From Psychrobacillus sp040274765 (GTDB taxonomy: Bacteria > Bacillota > Bacilli > Bacillales_A > Planococcaceae), in assembly GCA_040274765.1 (NCBI GenBank), contig JBEMAY010000005.1:14060-78059 (forward strand): a DNA stretch of 64,000 bases, given 5' to 3'. Below the pieces are notes generated by a model, which saw only the letters and a program-made list of their open reading frames with translations, was not told the origin of the DNA and searched no databases. A program made the translations under genes and the position numbers. Within the stretch, counting starts at the first letter, position 1. Each line of letters starts with the position of its first letter. Shown one piece after another: positions 53,490 to 61,989 of this stretch.

Positions 53490-54584
53490 TTGAAACAAAC
53501 AATAATCCTATTTCTTTTTAGTTTTTGCATGGTTTTAATAGCAGCCGCAATTGGTCCAGAAAAGGCTCAATCTTTAGAGGATGAGGAGCTAGAAATGATT
53601 GAAGCGCGTCAAAAATTTTTTGGTGAGCAAAACGTAAATGCTCAAACTGGTGAAATTGCCAAGGATAAAATCATAGTATCGTGGTTTGGTGTTTCTAATT
53701 TTGCTGCAGCTATTAATGGTCATGTTGTTTTACTAGATACATGGATTCCTGGAGGAGAGGATTCTAATTATGTCCCAACTAATCCTGACGAGCTAGCACA
53801 ATTAAAGCCAGAAGCAGTTTTTATCGGTCATGCTCATTACGATCATACAGATTATGCCGCAGATATTATAGAAAAGACAGAGGCGGTTCTTGTCGGTACT
53901 CCAGAACATTGTGAGATTATAAAGAAGGATGCTAAAAATGAGGATCTTATAAACTGTATAGAAGCAGTAGGAGCAGATGCACAGCCTGGTGAAAAGCAGC
54001 AATTGAATTTTCTAGATGGTGTAGAAATAACAGCCCTTACACATGTGCATTCAGGTCTAGAGCTCCCAGATAGGGAAGATGTATCATCAGCAATCTTTCC
54101 TAAAAAGGATAGAGAAAGCGAAGCCCCAAGGGGTGACTTCTCCAAAATAATTGAATCCATAGGGGAAGATGAAGGCGGTACTTTGATGTATCAATTTAAG
54201 GTAGGAGATTTTACGTTAACCTGGAATGATTCTGCAGGACCTATAAAAGAAAAGGCACCGGAATTAACTCAGATCATGGCCTCTCTACCAAAAACAGATG
54301 TACAATTAGGGGCAATCATGGGCTTCAATCAGTACACAAATGGACTTAGAGATTCCAGGATGTACATGGAAGCATTGCAACCGACACTATTTGTACCTAC
54401 TCACCATGATAATTGGTCGCCACCAATTACTACTACAGCTAAGAACTATGAAGAGTACTTGAAAGAAGAGTTGAAAAATATACCTTCTGAAAGTCGTCCA
54501 GATCTGTTGTTTATAGAGGATCCTAAGGACTATTTAAACCCAGGTCTATTAACCTTCGATATAAATGATCCCAAATGGAAATAA
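53490..54584 (+). CDS. secreted metallo-beta-lactamase-fold hydrolase
   Basis: A 364-residue protein with a signal peptide or anchor (about 5-25) and an MBL domain with GHAHYDHTDYAADI (HxHxDH) and a later PTHHDNW. It resembles UlaG-like or lactonase-like hydrolases rather than true beta-lactamases. TTG 53490 was chosen after AAGGAGG. It stands alone with a 284-bp gap in front; substrate unknown. Confidence 0.85.
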   Translation: MKQTIILFLFSFCMVLIAAAIGPEKAQSLEDEELEMIEARQKFFGEQNVNAQTGEIAKDKIIVSWFGVSNFAAAINGHVVLLDTWIPGGEDSNYVPTNPDELAQLKPEAVFIGHAHYDHTDYAADIIEKTEAVLVGTPEHCEIIKKDAKNEDLINCIEAVGADAQPGEKQQLNFLDGVEITALTHVHSGLELPDREDVSSAIFPKKDRESEAPRGDFSKIIESIGEDEGGTLMYQFKVGDFTLTWNDSAGPIKEKAPELTQIMASLPKTDVQLGAIMGFNQYTNGLRDSRMYMEALQPTLFVPTHHDNWSPPITTTAKNYEEYLKEELKNIPSESRPDLLFIEDPKDYLNPGLLTFDINDPKWK

Positions 54585-54629
54585 AATGAGCTGAAAAGAG
54601 GGCGGGACAAAAGTTCCCTCAATAAAGCG

Positions 54630-54775
54630 TAGTTGTTTTACGTTACAGCGGACAATTTCTAGGGGACGGCTTCCATTTCCTAGTCGCTTTGCTCCTGTGG
54701 AGCTTTCATGACGCTGTTCCCCGTGGATTCGACGCCTCCTCTCCACACAACGATAAGCGAGAGTTTTTTTATTAG
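54630..54775. repeat. GC-rich extragenic repeat-like segment
   Basis: A visibly GC-richer non-coding block (AGCGGACAATTTC, GGGGACGGCTTCC, CCGTGGATTCGACGCCTCC) in an otherwise AT-rich gap. It resembles the large interspersed extragenic repeats of Bacillaceae that contain AGCGGA, GCTCCTG and CTCC modules. Only one copy lies in the window, so repetition is not proven. Confidence 0.5.
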
Positions 54776-54800
54776 AAATTGGCTACCACTTAAAAAAGAA

Positions 54801-54840
54801 AAAATGTGAAATCAAGTTACTGATTTCACATTTTCTTAAT
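54801..54840. terminator. hairpin terminator in the 54585-54961 gap
   Basis: Perfect 14-bp stem AAAATGTGAAATCA and its complement around AGTTAC, followed by CTTAATTTATT. The remainder of the gap shows no gene. Confidence 0.8.
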
Positions 54841-54961
54841 TTATTGACTAGTTATGTTCCAGTCTCTTATTCTTTTACAAATTTAAAGAAACGAAACCGT
54901 AGATACTTTGTGTCGTAGTATATATATACGAACTTATCAGTAAAGGGAGGTAAACGGAATC

Positions 54962-55942
54962 GTGAATGTAGAGGAATTTATATCACCAGAGGATTTTGGA
55001 CATTCTTTCTTATATGGAGACCCCGAAGTAATTTATAACCAATGCATCCAAGACTTTAAAGAGATAGTATCACTTGACCAATTTACCGATTTAGCATGTT
55101 CCTATAACCAGAATGTGGAAAGCTATCAATTAGTTAATACAACCCAAATGGGATGTTCTACACAGTATGTATGGTTAGATCATCATAAGGAAAAAGCAAT
55201 CTGTGTAACGTTTGATTCGTCTAATTATATCCAAGGCATCGTATTAAAACCTTATGTAACCTTTCCCAAAAGCGACCAACGCTACACGAAAAATAAATAT
55301 ATAATGCCTATTAAGGAAGAATGGTTCGTTTTATGGGGAGGTACTAATGAATTCCTTAACTATCATTACGTTTATGAATCTCAACGCTATGCCTATGATT
55401 TAGTGATGATGAAGAATGGTCAGACGCATAAAGATGATGTTGTATTACGTAATGAAAGCTACTTCGCTTTTGATAAGGAGGTTGTTGCCCCGGCAGATGG
55501 CAAGGTAGTAAAAGTTATAAATAATATCAATGATAATGTTCCAGGAGAAATGAACGAAAAAGAACCTGCAGGAAACTATGTCATCTTGGAGCATGAAAAT
55601 CGAGAGTATAGCTTGCTTGCTCATTTTAAGCAGCATTCCGTTGTAGTAAAAAAAGGAGACGCAGTGAAACAAGGACAAATAATGGGTCTTTGTGGTAATT
55701 CCGGAAATTCCTCAGAGCCCCATATACATTTTCAAGTAATGGATTCTTCCGACTACATGAATTGCCGGTCCATTCGTATTAGTTTTCATGATGGAATCGA
55801 GCCAGTTCAAGGAGATACAATAACTGCGTATGAGCTAAAAGAAAAAACCAAAATGGACACCTTTGATAAAGTAGAAAATGCATTTACTATAGCAGATATT
55901 TTCTTATTTATTCCTCGATTGATTGGGTCACTTTTTAAATAA
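54962..55942 (+). CDS. M23 family peptidase without a signal peptide
   Basis: A 326-residue protein. The N-terminal 110 residues look like a DUF3887-type domain; the C-terminal M23 domain has RYAYDLV, LLAHFKQH and PHIHFQV as zinc and catalytic motifs, so it may be active. The N-terminus is hydrophilic and no signal or anchor is seen, apart from a mildly hydrophobic C-terminus (IADIFLFIPRLIGSLF) that could associate with the membrane. GTG start after AGGGAGG. Target unknown. Confidence 0.85.
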   Translation: MNVEEFISPEDFGHSFLYGDPEVIYNQCIQDFKEIVSLDQFTDLACSYNQNVESYQLVNTTQMGCSTQYVWLDHHKEKAICVTFDSSNYIQGIVLKPYVTFPKSDQRYTKNKYIMPIKEEWFVLWGGTNEFLNYHYVYESQRYAYDLVMMKNGQTHKDDVVLRNESYFAFDKEVVAPADGKVVKVINNINDNVPGEMNEKEPAGNYVILEHENREYSLLAHFKQHSVVVKKGDAVKQGQIMGLCGNSGNSSEPHIHFQVMDSSDYMNCRSIRISFHDGIEPVQGDTITAYELKEKTKMDTFDKVENAFTIADIFLFIPRLIGSLFK

Positions 55943-56091
55943 TTAGGTGGGTAAAAAAGAGCCAATATGCTGCGAAAGAGGCTCAGAAAGCTATTCAATA
56001 AAGAAAAAATACTCCTTCAAATGCTTGGTTTATATCAAACATAATAAAATTTTAAAAATAGTAATATTGTGATTAGTCAATAGATTGCTTG

Positions 56092-56120
56092 TTGACAGAT
56101 AAAAATCTCTGTTGTAGACT
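56092..56120 (+). promoter_or_regulatory. sigma-A promoter of the lysine-riboswitch operon
   Basis: TTGACA, 17-nt spacer, TAGACT, about 30 bp upstream of the aptamer. Confidence 0.8.
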
Positions 56121-56154
56121 ATGAACAACAAATTGAATATAACCTCGCTTTTAT

Positions 56155-56335
56155 AAGTGAGGTAGAGGCGCGATATTTAACAGTCCTTAGAGGAGCTTGA
56201 GAGGCTTTGATACTAGGGAGAAGGAAATGTCGCCGAAGCTTGTAATAACTCACTATTACTTGCTGGGTCTGCAGTGAACAACTGCAGGACTGTCCGTTAT
56301 AAACGTCCCGGTTTATAATGGTGTGCTATCTCATG
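56155..56335 (+). promoter_or_regulatory. lysine riboswitch (L-box)
   Basis: Shows the L-box order: GAGGTAGAGGCGCGA, GGGAGAAGGA, GTCGCCGAAGC, TTGCTGGG, CTGCAG hairpin, GCTATCTCAT. P1 pairs TGAGGTAG (56158) with CTATCTCA. The P1 5' strand is also an exact complement of CTACCTCA at 56381 in the terminator, a classical antiterminator alternative. It controls the amino-acid ABC transporter. Confidence 0.95.
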
Positions 56336-56353
56336 GGGAAAAGTAGAGGATTT

Positions 56354-56416
56354 AGGGCAACCATACATTATGACCTGAGTCTACCTCAAGTCTTTTTTTG
56401 TACGGTTGTCCTTTTT
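56354..56416 (+). terminator. expression platform of the lysine riboswitch
   Basis: GACCTGAG / CTCAAGTC hairpin (one mismatch) with seven T. It is nested in a wider GGGCAACCATAC / GTACGGTTGTCC stem that is followed by TTTTT. Ligand binding should favour termination. Confidence 0.85.
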
Positions 56417-56463
56417 GTATGCTTGCCTACATATACTAACTTTAAAAAAGGAGATTACTAGAC

Positions 56464-57300
56464 ATGAAAAAGAGACTATTTACATTAACATTATTACTAT
56501 CTATGTTTTTATTGCTTGCAGCTTGTGGAACGAAAGAGGATGAAAGTAGTGGATCCGCATCCGCTAAAGATACATTTACAGTAGGGATGGAGGCAGGCTA
56601 TGCTCCCTTTAACTGGACTCAAATGGACGATAAAAATGGTGGCGTGAAATTGGATGGTAATGCAGAGTATGCCGGTGGTTACGATGTAGAAATGGCTAAA
56701 AAAATTGCAGAAGGCTTAGGTAAAGAGTTGGTTATCGTTAAAACAGAATGGGACGGTCTGGTTCCAGCCTTAACTTCAGGTAAGATTGATGCAATTATTG
56801 CGGGAATGTCACCAACTGCAGAGCGTAAAAAAACAATTGATTTCTCCGAAAACTATTATACTTCTAACTTTGTTATGGTGGTCAAAAAAGGCGGAAAATA
56901 TGATGGTGCTACATCCATCCAAGACTTTAAGGGAGCAAAAATTACAGGGCAATTAAATACTTCCCACTACGGAGTTATAGACCAAATTGAAGATGTGAAA
57001 AAACAGCCTGCATCAGATAACTTTCCAGCAATGCGTGTAGCACTAGAAACTGGTATGATTGACGGCTATGTGTCTGAACGTCCAGAAGGAATTAGTGCTT
57101 CCTCCGCCAATGATAACTTCGCCATGGTTGAATTTGAAGAAGGATTTGTTGCAGACGAAGAGGAAACAGCTATTGCGGTAGGATTGAAAAAAGATAGCAA
57201 TTTTACAGATAAAATAAATGAAATATTAGCAGACATCTCAGAAGAAGAGCGTCAAAAGATTATGGACGATGCCATTTTAAATCAACCAGCTGCAGAATAG
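56464..57300 (+). CDS. lysine/amino-acid ABC transporter substrate-binding lipoprotein
   Basis: Exported solute-binding protein, 278 residues, lipobox LLAAC with Cys21 as the lipidated residue, then a family 3 binding domain (TVGMEAGYAPFNW, GYDVEMAKKIAEGLGK, GMSPTAERKKTIDFS). The lysine riboswitch upstream makes lysine the likely substrate, a point the binding domain alone could not settle. AAAAGGAG precedes the ATG. First gene of the three-gene operon. Confidence 0.95.
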   Translation: MKKRLFTLTLLLSMFLLLAACGTKEDESSGSASAKDTFTVGMEAGYAPFNWTQMDDKNGGVKLDGNAEYAGGYDVEMAKKIAEGLGKELVIVKTEWDGLVPALTSGKIDAIIAGMSPTAERKKTIDFSENYYTSNFVMVVKKGGKYDGATSIQDFKGAKITGQLNTSHYGVIDQIEDVKKQPASDNFPAMRVALETGMIDGYVSERPEGISASSANDNFAMVEFEEGFVADEEETAIAVGLKKDSNFTDKINEILADISEEERQKIMDDAILNQPAAE

Positions 57301-57307
57301 GTATACT

Positions 57308-57338
57308 AACGGCTGCTAAACAAAAGCAGCCGTTTTAT
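57308..57338 (+). terminator. intercistronic hairpin after the binding-protein gene
   Basis: Perfect 10-bp stem AACGGCTGCT / AGCAGCCGTT followed by TT. Such hairpins lower downstream expression and give an excess of binding protein over membrane components. Confidence 0.8.
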
Positions 57339-57407
57339 ATGTTATAGAGGCTTACTTCCTAGGGTTAGCGGGTCAATGAGACAACAGCATGTATAAGGAG
57401 GAAGACA

Positions 57408-58169
57408 ATGAGTTTAGAATGGATTATCTCCATTATTACAAATAACTGGCCCATGTTTTTGCGTGGTGCAGGAATAACTCTGTTGATTTCTATAATAGGA
57501 ACTATTGTAGGAGCAATCATAGGTTTATTAGCAGGCGTTATTAGGACCATTCCAATGCCTGAAAAGAAAGTTAGCAGATATTTTTTAAAGCTTGTTAACC
57601 TTATTCTATCCATCTATATAGAATTCTTCCGAGGAACGCCAATGATCGTCCAAGCCATGGTCATCTTTTATGGATCATCCCTGGCCTTCGGATTGGACAT
57701 GGACCGTTTACTAGCAGCAATCTTTATTGTATCTATTAACACAGGAGCATATATGGCAGAAATCGTTCGGGGGGGAGTCATTTCAATCGATAAAGGACAG
57801 TTTGAGGCATCACAAGCGATAGGGATGAATCACATTCAGACTATGTTATATGTTGTGTTACCACAGGTTATCCGCAACATACTTCCTGCAACAGGCAATC
57901 AATTCATCATTAATATTAAAGATACTTCTGTATTAAATGTGATTGGGGTAACAGAACTATATTTCCAAACGAAGTCTGTAGCTGGAAACAATTTCAGATA
58001 TTTTGAGTCATTCTTTGTGGCCTGTATTCTATACTTTATCATGACATTTGCAGTTACGTTGATCTTACGCCATTTTGAAAAGAAACTAGACGGACCTGAG
58101 AATTACACAGTTATTGGTCAGCCCATGCAAATGGCTGTATTGCCAAAAGGTCCTCATGAAACTAAGTAA
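57408..58169 (+). CDS. amino-acid ABC transporter permease
   Basis: A 253-residue membrane subunit with five helices and the polar amino-acid EAA loop: EASQAIGMNHIQTMLYVVLP. FFRGTPMIVQ is another family block. AAGGAGGAA precedes the ATG. Pairs with the downstream ATPase and the upstream binding protein. Confidence 0.95.
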   Translation: MSLEWIISIITNNWPMFLRGAGITLLISIIGTIVGAIIGLLAGVIRTIPMPEKKVSRYFLKLVNLILSIYIEFFRGTPMIVQAMVIFYGSSLAFGLDMDRLLAAIFIVSINTGAYMAEIVRGGVISIDKGQFEASQAIGMNHIQTMLYVVLPQVIRNILPATGNQFIINIKDTSVLNVIGVTELYFQTKSVAGNNFRYFESFFVACILYFIMTFAVTLILRHFEKKLDGPENYTVIGQPMQMAVLPKGPHETK

Positions 58170-58186
58170 ACAAAGGAGGAGCAAAT

Positions 58187-58921
58187 ATGGAAAACGTAAT
58201 TGATATTCAACATTTAAGCAAATCCTTTGGATCACATGAAGTTTTAAAAGATATTAATTTCTCTGTAAAAAAAGGAGAGGTTGTATGTATTATAGGTTCT
58301 TCCGGATCGGGCAAATCCACGCTGCTAAGATGTATTAATTTATTGGAAAAGCCTAGTGGGGGACAAATCATTTATCAGGGAGATAATATCCTAGGCACTA
58401 AGCATGATATCAATTCTTACCGTACAAAGCTAGGAATGGTGTTTCAGCAGTTTAATTTGTTTAATAATCACAATGTATTAAGCAACTGTTCGGTTGGACA
58501 GGTCAAGGTATTAAAGCGTTCAAAGGAAGACGCCGAAAAAATTGCGATGAAATATTTAAAGGTTGTAGGTATGGATGGCTATGTCAATGCTAAGTCAAAG
58601 CAATTGTCTGGTGGTCAAAAGCAGAGAGTAGCTATCGCACGAGCTTTATCTATGGAACCCGATGTAATGCTGTTCGATGAGCCTACATCTGCACTTGATC
58701 CAGAAATGGTGGGAGAAGTATTAAAAGTTATGAAAGAGCTTGCGAATACAGGTCTTACCATGTTAATCGTTACACATGAAATGGAATTTGCTAAGGAAGT
58801 TTCCGATCGAGTAGTCTTCATGGACAAAGGAGTCATTGCAGAGGAAGGTCCTCCGGATCAAATATTTAACCACCCTTTACAGGAAAGAACGAGAGAATTT
58901 TTAAAAAGAACACTCAAGTAA
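58187..58921 (+). CDS. amino-acid ABC transporter ATP-binding protein
   Basis: A 244-residue subunit with Walker A GSSGSGKST, signature LSGGQKQR, Walker B VMLFDEPTSALD and H-loop THEMEFA, as in the GlnQ/HisP class. It starts 17 bp after the permease gene, after AAGGAGGAG. A terminator lies about 100 bp downstream. Confidence 0.96.
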   Translation: MENVIDIQHLSKSFGSHEVLKDINFSVKKGEVVCIIGSSGSGKSTLLRCINLLEKPSGGQIIYQGDNILGTKHDINSYRTKLGMVFQQFNLFNNHNVLSNCSVGQVKVLKRSKEDAEKIAMKYLKVVGMDGYVNAKSKQLSGGQKQRVAIARALSMEPDVMLFDEPTSALDPEMVGEVLKVMKELANTGLTMLIVTHEMEFAKEVSDRVVFMDKGVIAEEGPPDQIFNHPLQERTREFLKRTLK

Positions 58922-59022
58922 ACTCTAGGATGTTAGTAGCATTTCAGCTTTTTGGCTAGAATAAAATTCAATAAAATAGTATATTGGTAATATATACATT
59001 GGTTAAATTATCAAATCTATGT

Positions 59023-59058
59023 AAGGCTTCCCTTTCAAAAGAAAAGGAAGCCTTTTAT
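59023..59058 (+). terminator. terminator of the lysine transporter operon
   Basis: AAGGCTTCC / GGAAGCCTT stem, further paired by CTTTC/GAAA, then TTTT. Confidence 0.9.
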
Positions 59059-59089
59059 ATAAGGTATGAAAGAAACTAGAGGTGTTTCA

Positions 59090-59890
59090 ATGAGTGAGAT
59101 ATTAAAACGTAATAATGTAAAAGTAATTGGAAATAAAGAAAAAGTGATAATGTTTGCACATGGGTTTGGGTGTGATCAAACGATGTGGAGGCATATTGTT
59201 CCTTCATTTTCCGATGAGTATAAAATTATCTTATTTGATTATGTAGGTTCCGGGGAATCAGATTTAGATGTTTATAATACAGAAAAATATGGTTCGCTTA
59301 GAGGATACGTTCAAGACGTGTTAGACATAGTAGAGGCATTAAAGTTGAGCGACGTAATCTTTGTGGGCCATTCGGTGAGCTCCATGATTGGTATGCTAGC
59401 AGCAATTCAAAAGCCGGAAGTGTTTCAAAGGTTAATAATGATTGGACCATCGCCAAGATATCTAAATGATCAGGATTATTATGGTGGATTTGATGAAAGA
59501 GACATCCAAGAAATGCTCGATATGATGGAGATGAATTTTATTGGGTGGGCAAGTTATCTGGCTCCTGTAGTGGCTGCCGTAGAAAATCATCCTACTGTGG
59601 CAAAGGAAGTTGAAAAAAGTTTTAGCTCTACAAATCCAAAGATAACAAAGCAATTTGCAGAGGTGACATTCTTTTCTGACCATCGTCAAGATTTAGAGAA
59701 ATCGTCTATTCCAGTATTAATCATTCAATGCTCAGAAGACAGTATTGTTCCTCTTCAGGTGGGAGAATATTTACACCGTCATATAGAAAAAAGTGAGTTT
59801 AAAATTATCGATGCAAAGGGGCATTATCCGCATCTTAGTCACCCGGGTGAAACGGTCGAGCTTATTAAAGAGTATCTTTATCAAGTATAG
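59090..59890 (+). CDS. rsbQ: RsbQ-like alpha/beta hydrolase
   Basis: A 266-residue alpha/beta hydrolase with clear RsbQ character: FAHGFGCDQTMW, FDYVGSGESD, nucleophile elbow GHSVSS, IGPSPRYLND and a final GHYPHLSHP with the catalytic His. RsbQ in B. subtilis is required for energy-stress signalling through the PAS domain of the phosphatase RsbP. ATG 59090 after AGAGGTG. Here the next gene, 19 bp on, is a PAS-GGDEF protein instead of rsbP. Confidence 0.9.
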   Translation: MSEILKRNNVKVIGNKEKVIMFAHGFGCDQTMWRHIVPSFSDEYKIILFDYVGSGESDLDVYNTEKYGSLRGYVQDVLDIVEALKLSDVIFVGHSVSSMIGMLAAIQKPEVFQRLIMIGPSPRYLNDQDYYGGFDERDIQEMLDMMEMNFIGWASYLAPVVAAVENHPTVAKEVEKSFSSTNPKITKQFAEVTFFSDHRQDLEKSSIPVLIIQCSEDSIVPLQVGEYLHRHIEKSEFKIIDAKGHYPHLSHPGETVELIKEYLYQV

Positions 59891-59909
59891 TGAAGGGAAT
59901 GACAGTTTT

Positions 59910-60884
59910 ATGGAGGAGCGTTTAGATCTTGCACCTTGTGGCTACATCATTATTAGCCAAGAAGGTATGCTAATTGATATGAATAAAACCTTTCTTCACA
60001 TGATAGGATTTGCCTTTGATGAGCTTTCTCAAAAACATCTTGAAATAATTATGTCTAAAACAAATAGATTTATTTTTCATACTTATTTCTACCCCTATAT
60101 ACGACTATATGGACACGTGGAAGAATTATTTCTTAGTCTCCAGCATAAGGACGGACAGAGCATTCCGGTATTGTTAAACGGTAAAAAGGCAAATCGTGAT
60201 GGAATAGATGTAATTGACTGTGTAGTAGTTTCTATGGGAAAAAGAATAGGATATGAGCAAGAAATTAGGCTAGCAAAAAAACAATTAGAGGAAGCATTTC
60301 GAGAAAAAGAACTGGCTCTTTCTAGATTAGAAGAACTTCATGAGGAAATAGAGGAAAAGCAAGATAGACTACTTGAACTAAATGGTAAGCTAGAGAAACT
60401 AGCGATAACTGATAAATTAACTGGGTTAAAGAACCGTCGATATTTTCATATAAAGCTAGAAGAAATGATCATTCAATACGAGCAGAATGCCCAGCCTTTT
60501 TCCTTATGCTTAATAGATATCGACCATTTTAAACAAGTAAACGATACTTGGGGTCACGCAATGGGAGATCAAGTACTAGAGCAGTTAGCTAAAATAGCAG
60601 AAGCAACAGTTCGCCCTGTAGATACCTTGCTGAGATACGGAGGGGAAGAGTTTATCATCCTTCTTCCACTTACTAATGCACAAGAAGCTAAAAAGCAGGC
60701 GGAACATTTAAGACTAGAGATAGAAAAAGCTGAATGGGCGATAGATGAAGTAACGATAAGTACGGGAGTAGCAACGTATTCATCCGAAGACACACATGCA
60801 AGTATCGTGGAGAAGGCTGACAAGGCGTTATATTATTCCAAAAGAAATGGTAGAAATAGAGTTACCCATATAGACGACTTATAG
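59910..60884 (+). CDS. PAS-coiled coil-GGDEF diguanylate cyclase
   Basis: A 324-residue cytoplasmic protein: a PAS domain (about 5-110), a coiled coil (about 118-163) and a GGDEF domain (about 165-322). The active-site motif is RYGGEEF (about 242-248), and RPVD five residues before it is the product-inhibition I-site. It should make c-di-GMP with feedback control. ATG 59910 after GAAGGGAA; in-frame codons further up lie within rsbQ. The PAS domain is the likely partner of the RsbQ-like enzyme. Confidence 0.92.
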   Translation: MEERLDLAPCGYIIISQEGMLIDMNKTFLHMIGFAFDELSQKHLEIIMSKTNRFIFHTYFYPYIRLYGHVEELFLSLQHKDGQSIPVLLNGKKANRDGIDVIDCVVVSMGKRIGYEQEIRLAKKQLEEAFREKELALSRLEELHEEIEEKQDRLLELNGKLEKLAITDKLTGLKNRRYFHIKLEEMIIQYEQNAQPFSLCLIDIDHFKQVNDTWGHAMGDQVLEQLAKIAEATVRPVDTLLRYGGEEFIILLPLTNAQEAKKQAEHLRLEIEKAEWAIDEVTISTGVATYSSEDTHASIVEKADKALYYSKRNGRNRVTHIDDL

Positions 60885-60896
60885 GAGGATTATATA

Positions 60897-61604
60897 ATGG
60901 TTGCTTTTAGCGTGATTAAAAAAGACCAGGAATATTGGCTTGCCGATCAAGTAAAGATGAGTCAGTCTAAAGAAGAGTGCTGGGAGGAACTAGAAAATCT
61001 TTTAGAGGATTGGAAAAACCAAAAGGTAAATTATTTATCGCTTCTGATGGACGAGGAGTATGAAAAACAGCTACTAAAGGAAGGATTTCACAAGGTTTCT
61101 TCTATTGTGGAATATACACGAACACTAGAGGAACACTTTACATTAGATAATTCTATTCTTGTGCACCCTCTTTCAGCTAACTTAATGACGGATGAGGAAT
61201 TTGCAAAACTATATGATCAATGTCGCAGTGGCTCTGCAAACAAAAATAATTTATTCTCCATTGAGCAAATCATGGATGCCTTCTTAAATGAGCTAGGACC
61301 TAATTGGCGTAATCATTGTCATGTTTTCTATAAAGAGGGAGAGCCTTTGGGTATCAGTATTCCACATATAGAAAACGGAACAACTGAGGAAGGAAGGTTG
61401 TTTTACTTTGGAGTTGTCCCAGATTATAGAGGTAAAGGTTTCGGAAAGTTATTTCATTTATATTCATTAGAGCTATTAAAGAATATGCATGCCACATATT
61501 ATGTAGGTAGTACAGATGAGAACAATGAATATATGATTCGGATTTTCGAGGCAAATAGCTGCTTATTGAGAGATAAAAAAGGAATCTATCGTATCGATAA
61601 ATAA
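60897..61604 (+). CDS. GNAT family N-acetyltransferase
   Basis: A 235-residue protein with a C-terminal GNAT domain: FYFGVVPDYRGKGFGKLFHL holds the acetyl-CoA loop (R/Q-x-x-G-x-G). The N-terminal half is not recognised. AGGAGG precedes the ATG. It starts 12 bp after the GGDEF gene, so rsbQ, the cyclase and this gene probably form one transcript. Substrate unknown. Confidence 0.85.
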   Translation: MVAFSVIKKDQEYWLADQVKMSQSKEECWEELENLLEDWKNQKVNYLSLLMDEEYEKQLLKEGFHKVSSIVEYTRTLEEHFTLDNSILVHPLSANLMTDEEFAKLYDQCRSGSANKNNLFSIEQIMDAFLNELGPNWRNHCHVFYKEGEPLGISIPHIENGTTEEGRLFYFGVVPDYRGKGFGKLFHLYSLELLKNMHATYYVGSTDENNEYMIRIFEANSCLLRDKKGIYRIDK

Positions 61605-61605
61605 A

Positions 61606-61647
61606 AGTAAAAGAGCAAATGATTTGAGATCACCTGCTCCTTTTACT
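61606..61647. terminator. terminator between the GNAT gene and the IsdG-like gene
   Basis: AGTAAAAGAGCA / TGCTCCTTTTACT with one bulged C, T-rich on one side and A-rich on the other; serves both convergent genes. Confidence 0.8.
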
Positions 61648-61650
61648 AAA

Positions 61651-61989
61651 TTATTTATTGGAAATAGCTCCTACTGTCGAAGCTACTTTAGAAATGATCA
61701 ATTCGCTTCCCAAAAGTGGAGATTCTTTGGCAGCATCTGCAGAGCCTGGTTCTGGACGTTTGTGTGCTTCTTTGAAGTTGTCACTGTTTCTCCATGCTTG
61801 GAAATTTTCTTCGTTTTCCCAATACATGTTTACATTCATTTCATCATATTCCGTGGTGCCTTGAGTAATAGTAACCTCTACTTTGACGAAGCCTTCCATT
61901 TCTTGAAGTGGGCTTGGCTTTGTAAAGTTTGGAGCCATTCTTTCTGCAAATCCTGGTTTTGTTTTAATGCGATTTGTAACAATAATCAT
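61651..61989 (-). CDS. IsdG/HmoA-like heme-degrading monooxygenase
   Basis: A 112-residue ABM-fold protein. Asn6, Trp66 and His76 match the catalytic triad of IsdG (Asn7, Trp67, His77) with the same spacing, so it can be expected to cleave heme and release iron. AAGGAG precedes the ATG. No heme-transport genes are nearby. A half-match to a Fur box (TGATAAT) lies about 30 bp upstream. Confidence 0.88.
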   Translation of the reverse strand: MIIVTNRIKTKPGFAERMAPNFTKPSPLQEMEGFVKVEVTITQGTTEYDEMNVNMYWENEENFQAWRNSDNFKEAHKRPEPGSADAAKESPLLGSELIISKVASTVGAISNK

